Below are positions 54,299 through 63,400 of a stretch of DNA of 64,000 nt, piece by piece. The first letter of the stretch is position 1, and every line of letters begins with the position of its first letter. This DNA is from Paenibacillus radicis (ex Xue et al. 2023) (GTDB taxonomy: Bacteria; Bacillota; Bacilli; Paenibacillales; NBRC-103111), in the NCBI RefSeq assembly GCF_024722015.1, contig NZ_JANQBD010000007.1:186001-250000 (forward strand), in the 5' to 3' direction. A model generated the notes under the pieces. It was not told where the DNA came from and ran no database searches. It worked only from the letters and a program-made list of their open reading frames with translations. The position numbers and the translations under genes were made by a program.

Positions 54299-54384
54299 AA
54301 GCTCAGACTCCTTATTATGAAGCTTATACTTGAAGCCTTTTGGTGAACAGAGTGAATGAATATTAGGCTTAATAGTACTACTTC

Positions 54385-54413
54385 ATTATACCGAATGCAC
54401 GTTCGCACTACAA
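54385..54413 (-). promoter_or_regulatory. mrfAB promoter with LexA (SOS) box-like site
   Basis: Minus-strand -35 TTGTAG (54408-54413), 17-bp spacer, -10 TATAAT (54385-54390). The spacer contains CGAACGTGCATTCG (54392-54405), one mismatch from the Bacillus LexA/DinR consensus CGAAC-N4-GTTCG. A repressor there would block the polymerase, so mrfAB is probably SOS-inducible in this organism. Confidence 0.68.
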
Positions 54414-54434
54414 TCGTGAATTTAACAAAAGAAA

Positions 54435-54459
54435 ACCCTGATCAGCACTGCATCAGGGT
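54435..54459. terminator. Rho-independent terminator, usable both ways
   Basis: ACCCTGAT (54435-54442) pairs with ATCAGGGT (54452-54459). On the minus strand TTTTCTTTT follows. It lies about 120 bases past the stop of the 70-residue hypothetical gene. The rest of the 283-base gap holds the mrfAB promoter and nothing else visible. Confidence 0.7.
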
Positions 54460-54581
54460 CATTTTATCCAAGCATCTATTTTTTTCATTTCAACTAATTC
54501 TTGCATTAACATAAGGGAACTTGTCGGGAAGTAGAATTCGAATTAAGATACAAAACCTGGGATGGATTGTGTTCTGATTTT

Positions 54582-54794
54582 TTACAGTAAGTCCGAGGAA
54601 TCATCGTAATCATATCGAACTCCGTCTTGCGAAGCTGTTTGCAGATACGATCCGTGCATAGCCACAGCCGCATTTTTTTGCAGCTTGTTCAGAACCTCGC
54701 GAAAGTGATTCACCTTCGAATCTTTGGTTTCGGCATTAATGGCCAACTGCAAAGCTTGTTCGATTACGGCGATATCGTGACTTGTAAAATCCAT
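54582..54794 (-). CDS. Small helical hypothetical protein
   Basis: 70 residues from the ATG at 54794, with AGGAGGGG about 7 bases upstream; the frame runs further but without an RBS. Mostly helical with no membrane segment; HDIAVIEQALQLAI and FREVLNKLQKNAA look like two amphipathic helices. I do not recognise it. Monocistronic or the last gene of the operon that starts at 57608. Confidence 0.6.
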   Translation of the reverse strand: MDFTSHDIAVIEQALQLAINAETKDSKVNHFREVLNKLQKNAAVAMHGSYLQTASQDGVRYDYDDSSDLL

Positions 54795-54874
54795 ACCGCA
54801 GCCCCTCCTGAGCAACAATTTTTCTTCTTGACCTATTCTAACCAAAAAAGGCAAAATTCATTCATTTATTGATT

Positions 54875-55837
54875 CTAAACAAAGGGAGGCTCCCACGTTT
54901 TCTTTCGCCATCCCAAGCATTGATCGACCACTTGCAAATTATGATCTAATTGTATATCAACTCCGAATGGGAGCTTATGATTATGCCAAAATCGGACATC
55001 ACGCCACTCCACCATATAGCCGTCTTGCCTTTCTTTACAGCTTACATGAACCCGTTGTGCAAAATACAAAAACGCTCTCACACCATCTGTCGATAAAGTA
55101 GCACGAATAGCTTCGTTGGTTTCGTCCTTACTATAAACATCCTCTACCACAATTTCTTTACCACGAATAGTACCTATATAAAATAATAATGGGGTTTCCA
55201 TTACGAACTGCCAACGAAACCAACTGAGACCCGGTATCACTTGGCAATTTCCATCTAACTGTAATTTCTTGCGAACCTTAGCTATCATTTGCCGATGTTG
55301 AATAGCCCGAACGACTATATAAGCTATCGATATCCCATAAATCCATAGAAACAGCATTCCTGGCGAAAATTCGGTAACTATCCAAACAAGCAGCCCAATA
55401 CCATGGATGGAAAATAAAAAAGGATCAAACAGCGACATGAAATCCAAATGGCTCCATTTATTGGATATTGGCCGAAAACACTGTACACCATAAGCATTGA
55501 ACCAATCCAAAGCAATGTGAAAAACAACAGCTGCCAATGACCATATGAACAGTAACGAAGCATACGGCCATACGCCAAACATCGCTGCAACCGGCACGGT
55601 GATTAACAAAGGCCATAACAGCATGGCCGGGAGCGAATGAGTTATACCACGATGAAATCGGATATACGCCGAATAACCTCGCAATCTTGTAAAAGAATCA
55701 AAATCCGGTGCATGCGAGCCTATCAAGGTTGCCGTCAAAATCGCATGTGACAGCTCAGGATCCTGGGCAATAACAGGATCAAGCATTGCAAGACCAGCTA
55801 ATGTAGCGCCAAATAATAAGTGACTTCCCGTGTCCAT
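54875..55837 (-). CDS. YfhP-like membrane-bound metal-dependent hydrolase
   Basis: 320 residues of the YdjM/YfhP (DUF457-like) family. The N-terminal metal-binding landmarks are TGSHLLFG, SHAPDFDSF and HRGITHSLPAM, with four to five membrane helices in the first 190 residues and a soluble C-terminal domain of about 120 residues. It is the third gene of a tight operon after the two acyltransferases (28 bases). Biochemical activity is not established for the family. Confidence 0.83.
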   Translation of the reverse strand: MDTGSHLLFGATLAGLAMLDPVIAQDPELSHAILTATLIGSHAPDFDSFTRLRGYSAYIRFHRGITHSLPAMLLWPLLITVPVAAMFGVWPYASLLFIWSLAAVVFHIALDWFNAYGVQCFRPISNKWSHLDFMSLFDPFLFSIHGIGLLVWIVTEFSPGMLFLWIYGISIAYIVVRAIQHRQMIAKVRKKLQLDGNCQVIPGLSWFRWQFVMETPLLFYIGTIRGKEIVVEDVYSKDETNEAIRATLSTDGVRAFLYFAQRVHVSCKERQDGYMVEWRDVRFWHNHKLPFGVDIQLDHNLQVVDQCLGWRKKTWEPPFV

Positions 55838-55865
55838 CGCCAGTTCCCCTCCTGATGTGTCCCTT

Positions 55866-56819
55866 CTATTCAGCTTTCGCTAACTTCAAGTCTGCCGCTT
55901 TATCTTTTTCCCATCGCTCCTCTGCATTAAACCAATAAAACCATTGAGCAGGATACTTACGAATTACCCTCTCCATATGGTGGTTTAGCATGAGTGTTGC
56001 TTCTGCCCTCTGCGACCTCGAATACAAGTCATACAATTGCAAGGGCTGCTCGAAGATTAGTTCATGTGTGAAGCCTTTGAGTCTTCGACCATAAAACGGA
56101 ACTAACGGCACCTGATGTTCAATGGCCAATGATGCAGCGCCTTCCGGTGTGCGGGTCTTTTTACCAAAAAAATACGATTCAGGAAACGTCGGCCGCCAAA
56201 AATCACCTAAAATATAAACAACACCATTTCCGGATAAATGTTTGCGAAGCTTACGAAGCAGCTCCAATGGAGGCGTGCTGTCATAATCCAAACCTGGACA
56301 ACCCAGGTCCTTAAATCTCAAATACAAAGGACGTAATTCGGAGCTCCCCGAAGTAGCAATAGTCAAGCAGGCATATTTCTGACATAAATACCAGTAATAA
56401 TAGAAAAAATTGCCTACATGAGGTGAGTATACAATGGCCCCGCGGCCCATACTCAACGCTTCCTCCAGATGCTTTTCCCCTTTGACACAGAACCTCCACG
56501 CTTCACTTCCCTGCAGCTGATACGAATCCAATAGCAACTCGTATAAAGTGATCAGCAAATTTTGAAAAAACTGCAGGCTGTAGGAGCTCCTGTCCTTATC
56601 GCTGCGATCTGGCAGCAATTCCAGCATGTTACGTCCTATTTTGCTTCTCAGCTTGTCGCCTGCCAGGCAGTATAATATGCATCCCATTCCCTTACAAAGT
56701 ACCAGCACCAAGCTCTGTGGAAGCAACCTGAATAGCATAGCGAATCTTCTTGTTGCTAGGGTATTGCCAGTTATTTTTCCAATCCATTCGTACAATGTTA
56801 TAGGTCTCCCCTTGCTCAT
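55866..56819 (-). CDS. LpxL/HtrB-type lysophospholipid acyltransferase family protein
   Basis: 317 residues, no cleaved signal, a hydrophobic N-terminal stretch near residues 33-52. The family landmarks are SPHVGNF (His-x4-Asp/Glu-type motif in variant form, near residue 133), YILGDFWRPTF, and TPEGAASLAIEHQVPLVPF. LpxL-type enzymes transfer acyl chains to lipid A or, in other bacteria, to mycolate or phosphatidylinositol mannoside precursors. No lipid A exists in a monoderm, so another substrate is likely. It lies 18 bases after the OlsB-like gene. Confidence 0.8.
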   Translation of the reverse strand: MSKGRPITLYEWIGKITGNTLATRRFAMLFRLLPQSLVLVLCKGMGCILYCLAGDKLRSKIGRNMLELLPDRSDKDRSSYSLQFFQNLLITLYELLLDSYQLQGSEAWRFCVKGEKHLEEALSMGRGAIVYSPHVGNFFYYYWYLCQKYACLTIATSGSSELRPLYLRFKDLGCPGLDYDSTPPLELLRKLRKHLSGNGVVYILGDFWRPTFPESYFFGKKTRTPEGAASLAIEHQVPLVPFYGRRLKGFTHELIFEQPLQLYDLYSRSQRAEATLMLNHHMERVIRKYPAQWFYWFNAEERWEKDKAADLKLAKAE

Positions 56820-56837
56820 GTCTTGGGTATCCCGATC

Positions 56838-57608
56838 TTAGTTGTTCAAAAAATGTTTTTTGTATCTACGGGTTACTCTGTCTTTTTCTAAAATGATGAA
56901 AAAATCAATCGTATCGAATAATGAATCGTAGGCCGGGTCTCCCCCAATTTCTGCTCCAAGCCATTGATAGCCCTTCATGAGCGGGGGCAGCTTGCGGAAC
57001 ACTTCCTTTTCGCTAAGTCCGCTTTCAACCTTTTGCAGTCCTCTGACCCTATGTGATTCAAGGGGTTGAATACCGTATTTGTCAGTTATCACTTGCTTTT
57101 CGCAGAGCATACTGTAGATCACATTCAATTCATTCAGTGAAGGAACATGCACGCTCGCACAACCTATTAGATAAGAGTAATTGCGTTCTGTAATATAGCT
57201 GGCAATACCTTCCCACAATAGTTGTATAGCTTTACCGCCGCGATAAGCCCGATCGATACAGCTGCGTCCTAATTCCAACGTCTGAGGTTTATAGCTATGA
57301 AAAGAAGACAGATCGAACTCCGATTCTGAATAAAACCCTTTGTTCAAAATAGCCAGGTCTCCCGGTAATAGGCGGTACGTTCCTATTATTCTGTCATTGT
57401 CTAAATCCTTAACGATTAAATGATCACAATAAACATCATACTCATCCTGCTCCAAGCCATTATCGTTTAACATCAGCATGTTTTTTTCCTCTTCAACAAA
57501 AACCCGGTACCGCAAGCGCATCGCCTGCTCAATCTCCTCACTATTTGAAGCCAACTTGACACATAAACGAGTCTGCTGAGGTACTGTTTGAACGGCAGTT
57601 TGAGTCAC
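56838..57608 (-). CDS. OlsB-type N-acyltransferase (ornithine-lipid family GNAT)
   Basis: 256 residues. Landmarks of OlsB/hemolysin-type GNAT proteins: RYRVFVEE (33-40), ELGRSC (112-117) with IDRAYRGGKAIQLLWEGI, and YLIGCASV (149-153). OlsB adds a 3-hydroxyacyl chain to the alpha-amino group of ornithine to form lyso-ornithine lipid. The start is a GTG at 57608 with AAAGG about 13 bases upstream. With the LpxL-type gene behind it, it would supply an N-acyl amino acid for a second acylation. The amino acid is unknown. Confidence 0.78.
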   Translation of the reverse strand: MTQTAVQTVPQQTRLCVKLASNSEEIEQAMRLRYRVFVEEEKNMLMLNDNGLEQDEYDVYCDHLIVKDLDNDRIIGTYRLLPGDLAILNKGFYSESEFDLSSFHSYKPQTLELGRSCIDRAYRGGKAIQLLWEGIASYITERNYSYLIGCASVHVPSLNELNVIYSMLCEKQVITDKYGIQPLESHRVRGLQKVESGLSEKEVFRKLPPLMKGYQWLGAEIGGDPAYDSLFDTIDFFIILEKDRVTRRYKKHFLNN

Positions 57609-57787
57609 AAGTCAACACACCTTTCTTTAGCGGAGTTGGAGTATTTCTTACTTCTTCAGCGTAGCAAACGAATATTAATCCGGCATTTTCGCGTTGTTAA
57701 TGTTTTGTAAGGATTAGGTTGGCTTGTCCATTGATTCCCCTGATTATTTCAAAAAAAATTACTTTACAGGATCACCTCTTAACGAAA

Positions 57788-57811
57788 AAAAGAGCCTCTA
57801 AGGGCTCTTTT
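57788..57811 (-). terminator. Rho-independent terminator
   Basis: AAAAGAGCC (57788-57796) pairs with GGCTCTTTT (57803-57811); read on the minus strand it ends in a T-run. It closes the lrgAB operon. The rest of the gap to 57608 shows no gene. Confidence 0.82.
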
Positions 57812-57840
57812 CAGAATCATTGAACTTTCACTTTTGTAGC

Positions 57841-58533
57841 TTATCGAAGCCAAATATATAACGGAATAAATAAGAATGAGGTTATTATTGCCGCAGCTCC
57901 CATCGCAAAGCCACCTACACTGCCTTGAAGCTCGGAATCCTTAATTATACGTGCGGTTCCAATGCCATGTGCAGCTGTACCAATAGCTGTTCCGATCGAA
58001 ATGTCATCACGTACTCCACAAAGTCTTAGTAAAGCGGGTCCAAACATGCTTCCAATCAACCCTGTTAACACTGTCAATACCGCAGTAAGCTCCGGCAGCC
58101 CTCCGGCTTGACGTGAAATTTCCAAAGAAATAGGTGAAGTTACCGACTTCGGCATCATAGTCACCATCAATTCCTTCGACCCGCCTAAACTCCATACTAG
58201 AGCAGCGGATAGCAGCAATGCACTTGCAGAGCCCACCGTAACGCCCCCCACAATGGAAAGCAGACTCGAGCGTATACGTTTTGCATTTTTATAGAAAGGA
58301 ATGCCCAAAGCTACCGTAGCCGGACCCAGAAATAAAATAAGGGTATCGCCGCCCTTCCTATAGGCTTCATAGGGTATATCCGTGGTCAACAGAAAAGCTA
58401 TGATAAGCCCCGAGCTTACGAATAGCGGATGAAGCCATTGCCATCTTCGGTACAAATAGAGCGCTAGCGAATAGCTGATAACTGACAAGGCCAACCCAAA
58501 AATCGACTGCTCCGTAATATCATAAAGACTCAT
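57841..58533 (-). CDS. lrgB: LrgB/CidB-family antiholin-like membrane protein
   Basis: 230 residues with about seven hydrophobic segments. Family landmarks LLTTDIPYEAYRKGG, LGPATVALGIPFYKN, PKSVTSPISLEISRQ and GIGTARIIKD, typical of LrgB/CidB. The pair modulates murein hydrolase activity, pyruvate handling or programmed lysis. It overlaps the LrgA-like gene by 14 bases. Confidence 0.9.
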   Translation of the reverse strand: MSLYDITEQSIFGLALSVISYSLALYLYRRWQWLHPLFVSSGLIIAFLLTTDIPYEAYRKGGDTLILFLGPATVALGIPFYKNAKRIRSSLLSIVGGVTVGSASALLLSAALVWSLGGSKELMVTMMPKSVTSPISLEISRQAGGLPELTAVLTVLTGLIGSMFGPALLRLCGVRDDISIGTAIGTAAHGIGTARIIKDSELQGSVGGFAMGAAAIITSFLFIPLYIWLR

Positions 58534-58876
58534 TCCGGCTCTTCTCCTTCCCCTTGAAAAGTTTGGCCGACCAGCCTGTTATTATAAGAACTCCAAAGGT
58601 GCTTGCAAAAAGACTGACTAGCAGCTGCATCGAATTTTCACCGATATAGTGAAAGAACACCATCGTTCCTACAACGAAAGGAGTAAAAAACAGCAGCATA
58701 TGTTTAATGAGGAATTGTCCTGCATCCTCCACCCATTCCAGCTTTACCAGCTTCAAAAACAAGCTTAATGTAAATAAAATGAGTCCTATCACGTTCGCCG
58801 GAATTGGAATGTGCAAAGCAGTCTGCAAAAGCATACCCAATAAGTAGAAACCGGTTACAATTGAAAAACCAAGCAA
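58520..58876 (-). CDS. lrgA: LrgA/CidA-family holin-like protein
   Basis: 118 residues from a TTG at 58876 (GGAGGG 6 bases upstream), the usual length; the longer frame to 58951 has a poor start. Four membrane helices, with IPIPANVIGLILF and FFTPFVVGTMVFF typical of LrgA/CidA. Forms an operon with LrgB. No LytR-type regulator is nearby. Confidence 0.85.
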   Translation of the reverse strand: MLGFSIVTGFYLLGMLLQTALHIPIPANVIGLILFTLSLFLKLVKLEWVEDAGQFLIKHMLLFFTPFVVGTMVFFHYIGENSMQLLVSLFASTFGVLIITGWSAKLFKGKEKSRNESL

Positions 58877-59057
58877 ACTTATTCCCTCCATTACAATCAT
58901 TTTATAAATAAACCTATAAATTATATGAAATTCAGTGTCTTTCATTCTCAAAGGACGATCACAATAACCTGTGCATATTTTTCATCCCTTTGTGGGATCG
59001 TAAACTTGGTGTGCAGCAAGCATACCCACAACTTAGAAAAAGGAGCTGTTTATTACA

Positions 59058-59285
59058 ATGGCAAAACCGGATAACCGCGCAGATAACGTAGAAAAACTGC
59101 AAAGCAGCATTAATAACACTATTGAAAATCAAGAAGAGGCTGAAGCTTATTTATCCGAACATGCCGATGAAATTAGTCCAAGCGAAAAGCAAACCATTCA
59201 AGAAAAAAATCAACGCCGCGAACGAAGCTTGCAGGGCTTTCAAAGCGAGATTCAGGATGAATCCGAAAATCAGCAAAATCAATAG
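59058..59285 (+). CDS. tlp: Small acid-soluble spore protein Tlp
   Basis: 75 residues, very hydrophilic and helical. It matches Tlp across the length: MAKPDNRADNVEKLQ at the start, NTIENQEEAEAYL, and a C-terminal QEKNQRRERSLQGF. Tlp is a minor spore core protein, made in the forespore under sigma-G in B. subtilis. A weak CATACCCA at 59021-59028 could be the -10. AAGGAG is 12 bases before the ATG. It shows the host can sporulate. Confidence 0.9.
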   Translation: MAKPDNRADNVEKLQSSINNTIENQEEAEAYLSEHADEISPSEKQTIQEKNQRRERSLQGFQSEIQDESENQQNQ

Positions 59286-59308
59286 TGCGGCATCCAGTAA
59301 TCATACGA

Positions 59309-59333
59309 AAACCCCATCCCAAGGATGGGGTTT
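59309..59333 (+). terminator. Rho-independent terminator
   Basis: AAACCCCATCC (59309-59319) pairs with GGATGGGGTTT (59323-59333). It follows tlp and may also serve the convergent ribonuclease Z gene. Confidence 0.85.
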
Positions 59334-59382
59334 CTACTCTTTTGACTAACCATTTTCTCGTTTTCCAATGTTGCCCGTACCC

Positions 59383-60321
59383 TTATCTTTTGGACCTTGG
59401 CACCTCATAGCTCCAGTGATCTCTGGCCAAATAGGTACAATCATGAATTTGCTTCGCTTCCTGTACCAGCAATTCTGCCTCATCCCTCTGATAACGCGAG
59501 CTAATATGAGTTAAAATCAATGTTTCCACTCCCGCTTCTCGTGCTGCACGTGCAGCATCCATAGCTGTGGAATGATCGTATTCTACAGCCAAATGCTTCT
59601 TCTGCTCGGCAAACGTAGCCTCATGAACCAACACGTTTGCACCTTTAGCCAGCTTGCTTGTATTCTCACATGGCTGTGTATCGCCCAAGATAGTGACTAT
59701 GCGTCCGGGATAAGAAGGGCCGATATACTCATTTGCAATCAAGAAAGTGCCATCCTCTAATGTTACGTCAAACCCTTGTTTAAGCTTGCCGAACACTGGA
59801 CCAGAGGTGATTCCGAGCTCCTTGAGCTTTTCCACCAGCAGACGTCCTTTTTGCGGTTTTTCGACGATTCGATAACCATGGCTGTCCACACGATGTATAA
59901 GCGGTGCAATGCTGACTACAAACTGCTCATCCTCGAACAGTATCGTTTCCTCAGTGACATCAAATTCCTGAATGATAAGCTCATAAGATAAATGAGCCTG
60001 ACTCAGGCTCAAAGCAGTCAAAATAAACTGCTCGGTTCCCCTTGGCCCATAGACAGTAAAGGGTGTATCTCCGCCTTGGTAAGAACGGCTGGTCAGCAAG
60101 CCCGGTATCCCGTAAATATGATCTCCATGCAGATGAGTAATGAACAGCTTTTCGAGCTTACCAATGCGGATCGGGGACCTCAAAGCCTGATGCTGAGTTC
60201 CCTCGCCGCAATCGAACATCCAATATGTATTCCGTTCAGCTAACAGGTTCAGGATGATTGATGTGACATTCCGATCTTTTGAGGGCATGCCGGCACCTGT
60301 ACCAAGAAAGTAAATTTCCAA
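59383..60321 (-). CDS. rnz: Ribonuclease Z (tRNA 3' processing)
   Basis: 312 residues, metallo-beta-lactamase fold. The histidine motif is HLHGDHIYGIPGLL near residue 61; other zinc ligands are in APLIHRVDSHGYR, TILGDTQPC and ILTHISSRY. It cuts the 3' trailer of tRNA precursors that lack an encoded CCA. The start is a TTG at 60321 with GGAG about 10 bases upstream. Length is usual for RNase Z. Lies 87 bases downstream of metH. Confidence 0.92.
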   Translation of the reverse strand: MEIYFLGTGAGMPSKDRNVTSIILNLLAERNTYWMFDCGEGTQHQALRSPIRIGKLEKLFITHLHGDHIYGIPGLLTSRSYQGGDTPFTVYGPRGTEQFILTALSLSQAHLSYELIIQEFDVTEETILFEDEQFVVSIAPLIHRVDSHGYRIVEKPQKGRLLVEKLKELGITSGPVFGKLKQGFDVTLEDGTFLIANEYIGPSYPGRIVTILGDTQPCENTSKLAKGANVLVHEATFAEQKKHLAVEYDHSTAMDAARAAREAGVETLILTHISSRYQRDEAELLVQEAKQIHDCTYLARDHWSYEVPRSKR

Positions 60322-60368
60322 ACTTCATCTACTCCGTTTCATGCTTTCTTCATGTAAACATAGGGAAA

Positions 60369-60396
60369 AGAGTGGAGTCGATAACAACTCCACTCT
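60369..60396 (-). terminator. Rho-independent terminator
   Basis: AGAGTGGAGT (60369-60378) pairs with ACTCCACTCT (60387-60396). On the minus strand TTTTCCC follows. It closes metH. Confidence 0.78.
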
Positions 60397-60408
60397 ACAC
60401 TAGCATGC

Positions 60409-63400
60409 CTAACTTTTGTCTACATTAAAATAGCGGGCCTCCGGATGTGCAAATACTATCGCCGATACGGACGCTTCCGGCTCCATCATACTTCCTTCGG
60501 TCAATTCCACCCCGATATCCTCAGGATTTAGCAAGGCGAACAGCTGCTGCTGATCGTCCAGATTAGGACAAGCGGGATAACCGAATGAGAAACGTTGTCC
60601 ACGATACTTAGCGCCAAAGCGCTCCTGCATCGACATGCCTGCCGGATCAGGGAAACCCCACACATCACGCATCATTTCGTGAACGCGTTCCGCGAGTGCC
60701 TCGGCTGTTTCTAATGCGGACGACTGCAGCGCATGGGAGCGCAGATAATCACCATTATCACGCCATTCTCTAGCCTTCTCATTGATGCCATGCCCAGCTG
60801 TAACCACCAGGAAACCAACATAATCCATTTCCCCGCTCTCAACAGACTTCAAAAAATCTGCAAGACACAAGAATGGCTCCTTATCCTGACGTGGGAATGA
60901 GAACGTTTGAAGCACCTTTGTAGTATCATTAGGATCATATACAAGCACGTCATTCCCTGAAGATTGTGCAGGGAAGAAGCGATACATACCGTGAGCGCGA
61001 ATAATGCCTTCTTTTTGCGCTTGAGCAAATATGTCATCTACCGTTTCCTTCAATTGAACGGCCTTTGAATCCTTTTCCGCCAGAAGCTTATCTACTTTCC
61101 CTTTTAAGCCCAGGTGATGACCTAACAGCATTTGCATATTAACATAAGGCATAATATGACTGATAGGATAGTCACGGATCACGCGGCGCTCCAGGTCAGG
61201 CGGAACTTGGACAGGAAGCGTTTTGTCTATGGACGATGTTTTGACGCGCGTCAACGTAGGCATTGCTTCTTCCTTTTTGCCGGCTTCCATTACATCGGAT
61301 TCCTTGCTTTCGCGCAGCTCCTTGATCAATTGCTGCCTTTGAACTGGATCGCTGAGCTTATTGGCAATATCCAGGCCGTCCATCGCATCCTTGGCATATA
61401 ACACCATACCCTCATACTCCGGAGCAATACGTGTCTTCGTAAACTTACGAGTTAATGCCGCACCACCTACCAGGATTGGAACATCTATTCCTGCATTCTT
61501 CAAATCCTGGGCTGTGATGATCATTTGCTGGGCAGATTTTACCAGTAGACCTGACAAACCAATCGCATCCGCTTTTTCCCGGCGGAACGCTTCAATCAAT
61601 TGTTCAGGCGGAACCTTAATACCTAGGTTGATGATTTTGTAACCATTGTTGGAAAGAATGATCTCCACCAGGTTTTTCCCGATATCATGAACATCGCCTT
61701 TAACTGTTGCAAGAATGATCTTCCCTTTAACGGCACTCTCTGCCTTCTCCATAAATTGCTCCAGATGAGAAACAGACGCTTTCATGACCTCGGCACTTTG
61801 AAGCACCTCCGCAACAATAAGCTCGTTGTTGTTAAATAAACGGCCTACCTCTTCCATCCCTTTCATCAAGGGTCCATTAATGATCTCAAGAGGGTGATAT
61901 TTGCCTCTCGCCTCATCCAAATCAGGAATTAATCCTTCCTTCGTACCCTCTACAACATAAGAAGCAAGCCGCTCTTCAAGCGTTAGATTGGATATCTTTT
62001 CTTTCTTCTCAACTTTTTTGACACGGAAATGGGCTACAAACTCGGCAAGTGTGTCATCATTCGTATTGTAAATAAGCTCTTCGGATAGACGACGCTCTTC
62101 CTCTGGTATAGAAGCATATCTCTCCAGCGATTCCGTGTTAACGATAGCGTAGTCCAATCCTGCTTTTGTACAATGGTACAAATAAACAGCATTCAACACT
62201 TCGCGTCCTGCAGGCGGCAAACCAAAGGAAACGTTGCTTAATCCTAATATGGTCTGTGTATCCGGCATAGCTTGTTTAATAAGGCGAATACCCTCGATCG
62301 TTTCTTTGGCAGAACCAATGTACTGCTGATCGCCCGTCCCAACCGGGAATACAAGCGGATCAAAAATAATATCCTTGGGATTCATCCCGTATTTGTGCAC
62401 AAGTAAATCATGTGAACGTTGAGCAACCTCCAGCTTGTCTTGAGCTGTAATTGCTTGACCGCGCTCATCAATGGTTCCGACAACTGCCGCTGCTCCATAA
62501 CGGTGAATTAGAGGCACAACACTCTCGAACTTTTCTTCCCCGTCCTCCAAATTGATGGAGTTAATGATCGCTTTACCTTGCGAATATTTAAGACCCAGCT
62601 CGATAACCTTTGTATCGGTGGAATCTAGCATTAAAGGAACCTTAACCTTTTTAACAACAAGCTCCAGGAACTTAATCATATCGCTGACTTCATCGCGATC
62701 CGGGTCCTGTAAGCAGACGTCGACAACAGCCGCTCCGCCTTTAACCTGCGCTCTTGCAATCTCGGAAGCTTCTTCGTACTTGCCTTCGGCAATTAACCGT
62801 TTGAACTTACGGGAACCCAGTACGTTAGTTCTTTCACCTACCATGTATGGGCGGTTTGCGTCCTCAATAAATACTGTTTCAATACCTGAAACCGCGGGAG
62901 GATGCGCAGCAGCGTGCTCACGTGGCTTGTAGGGGGCCAACGCCTCAGCCATCGCACGAATATGATCAGGAGTGGTTCCACAGCATCCACCAGCCATATT
63001 GAGCCAGCCTTGCTCAGCAAAACCAGCCATCTTCTTGGCAAGCGATTCAGGAGATTCATGATATTTGCCGTTCTCATCTGGAAGCCCTGCATTGGGATAA
63101 CAGCTTACGGCTGTTTGGGCCAGCTCAGATAATGTCCGAATGTGGTCTCTCATAAATTCCGGTCCTGTAGCACAGTTCAGACCAAAGGTTATTGGCTCAA
63201 GATGCTCCATCGAGATGTAGAAGGACTCTATATTTTGACCTGCTAATGTCGTACCCATCGGTTCAATCGTACCGGAGATCATAATCGGCAGTTTAATGCC
63301 CAATGTTTCAAAAGCTTTGCGGATACCAATACTACCGGCTTTCACATTCAGTGCATCCTGAGAAGTTTCCAGAAGTAAAGCATCGACTCCACCCTCAATT

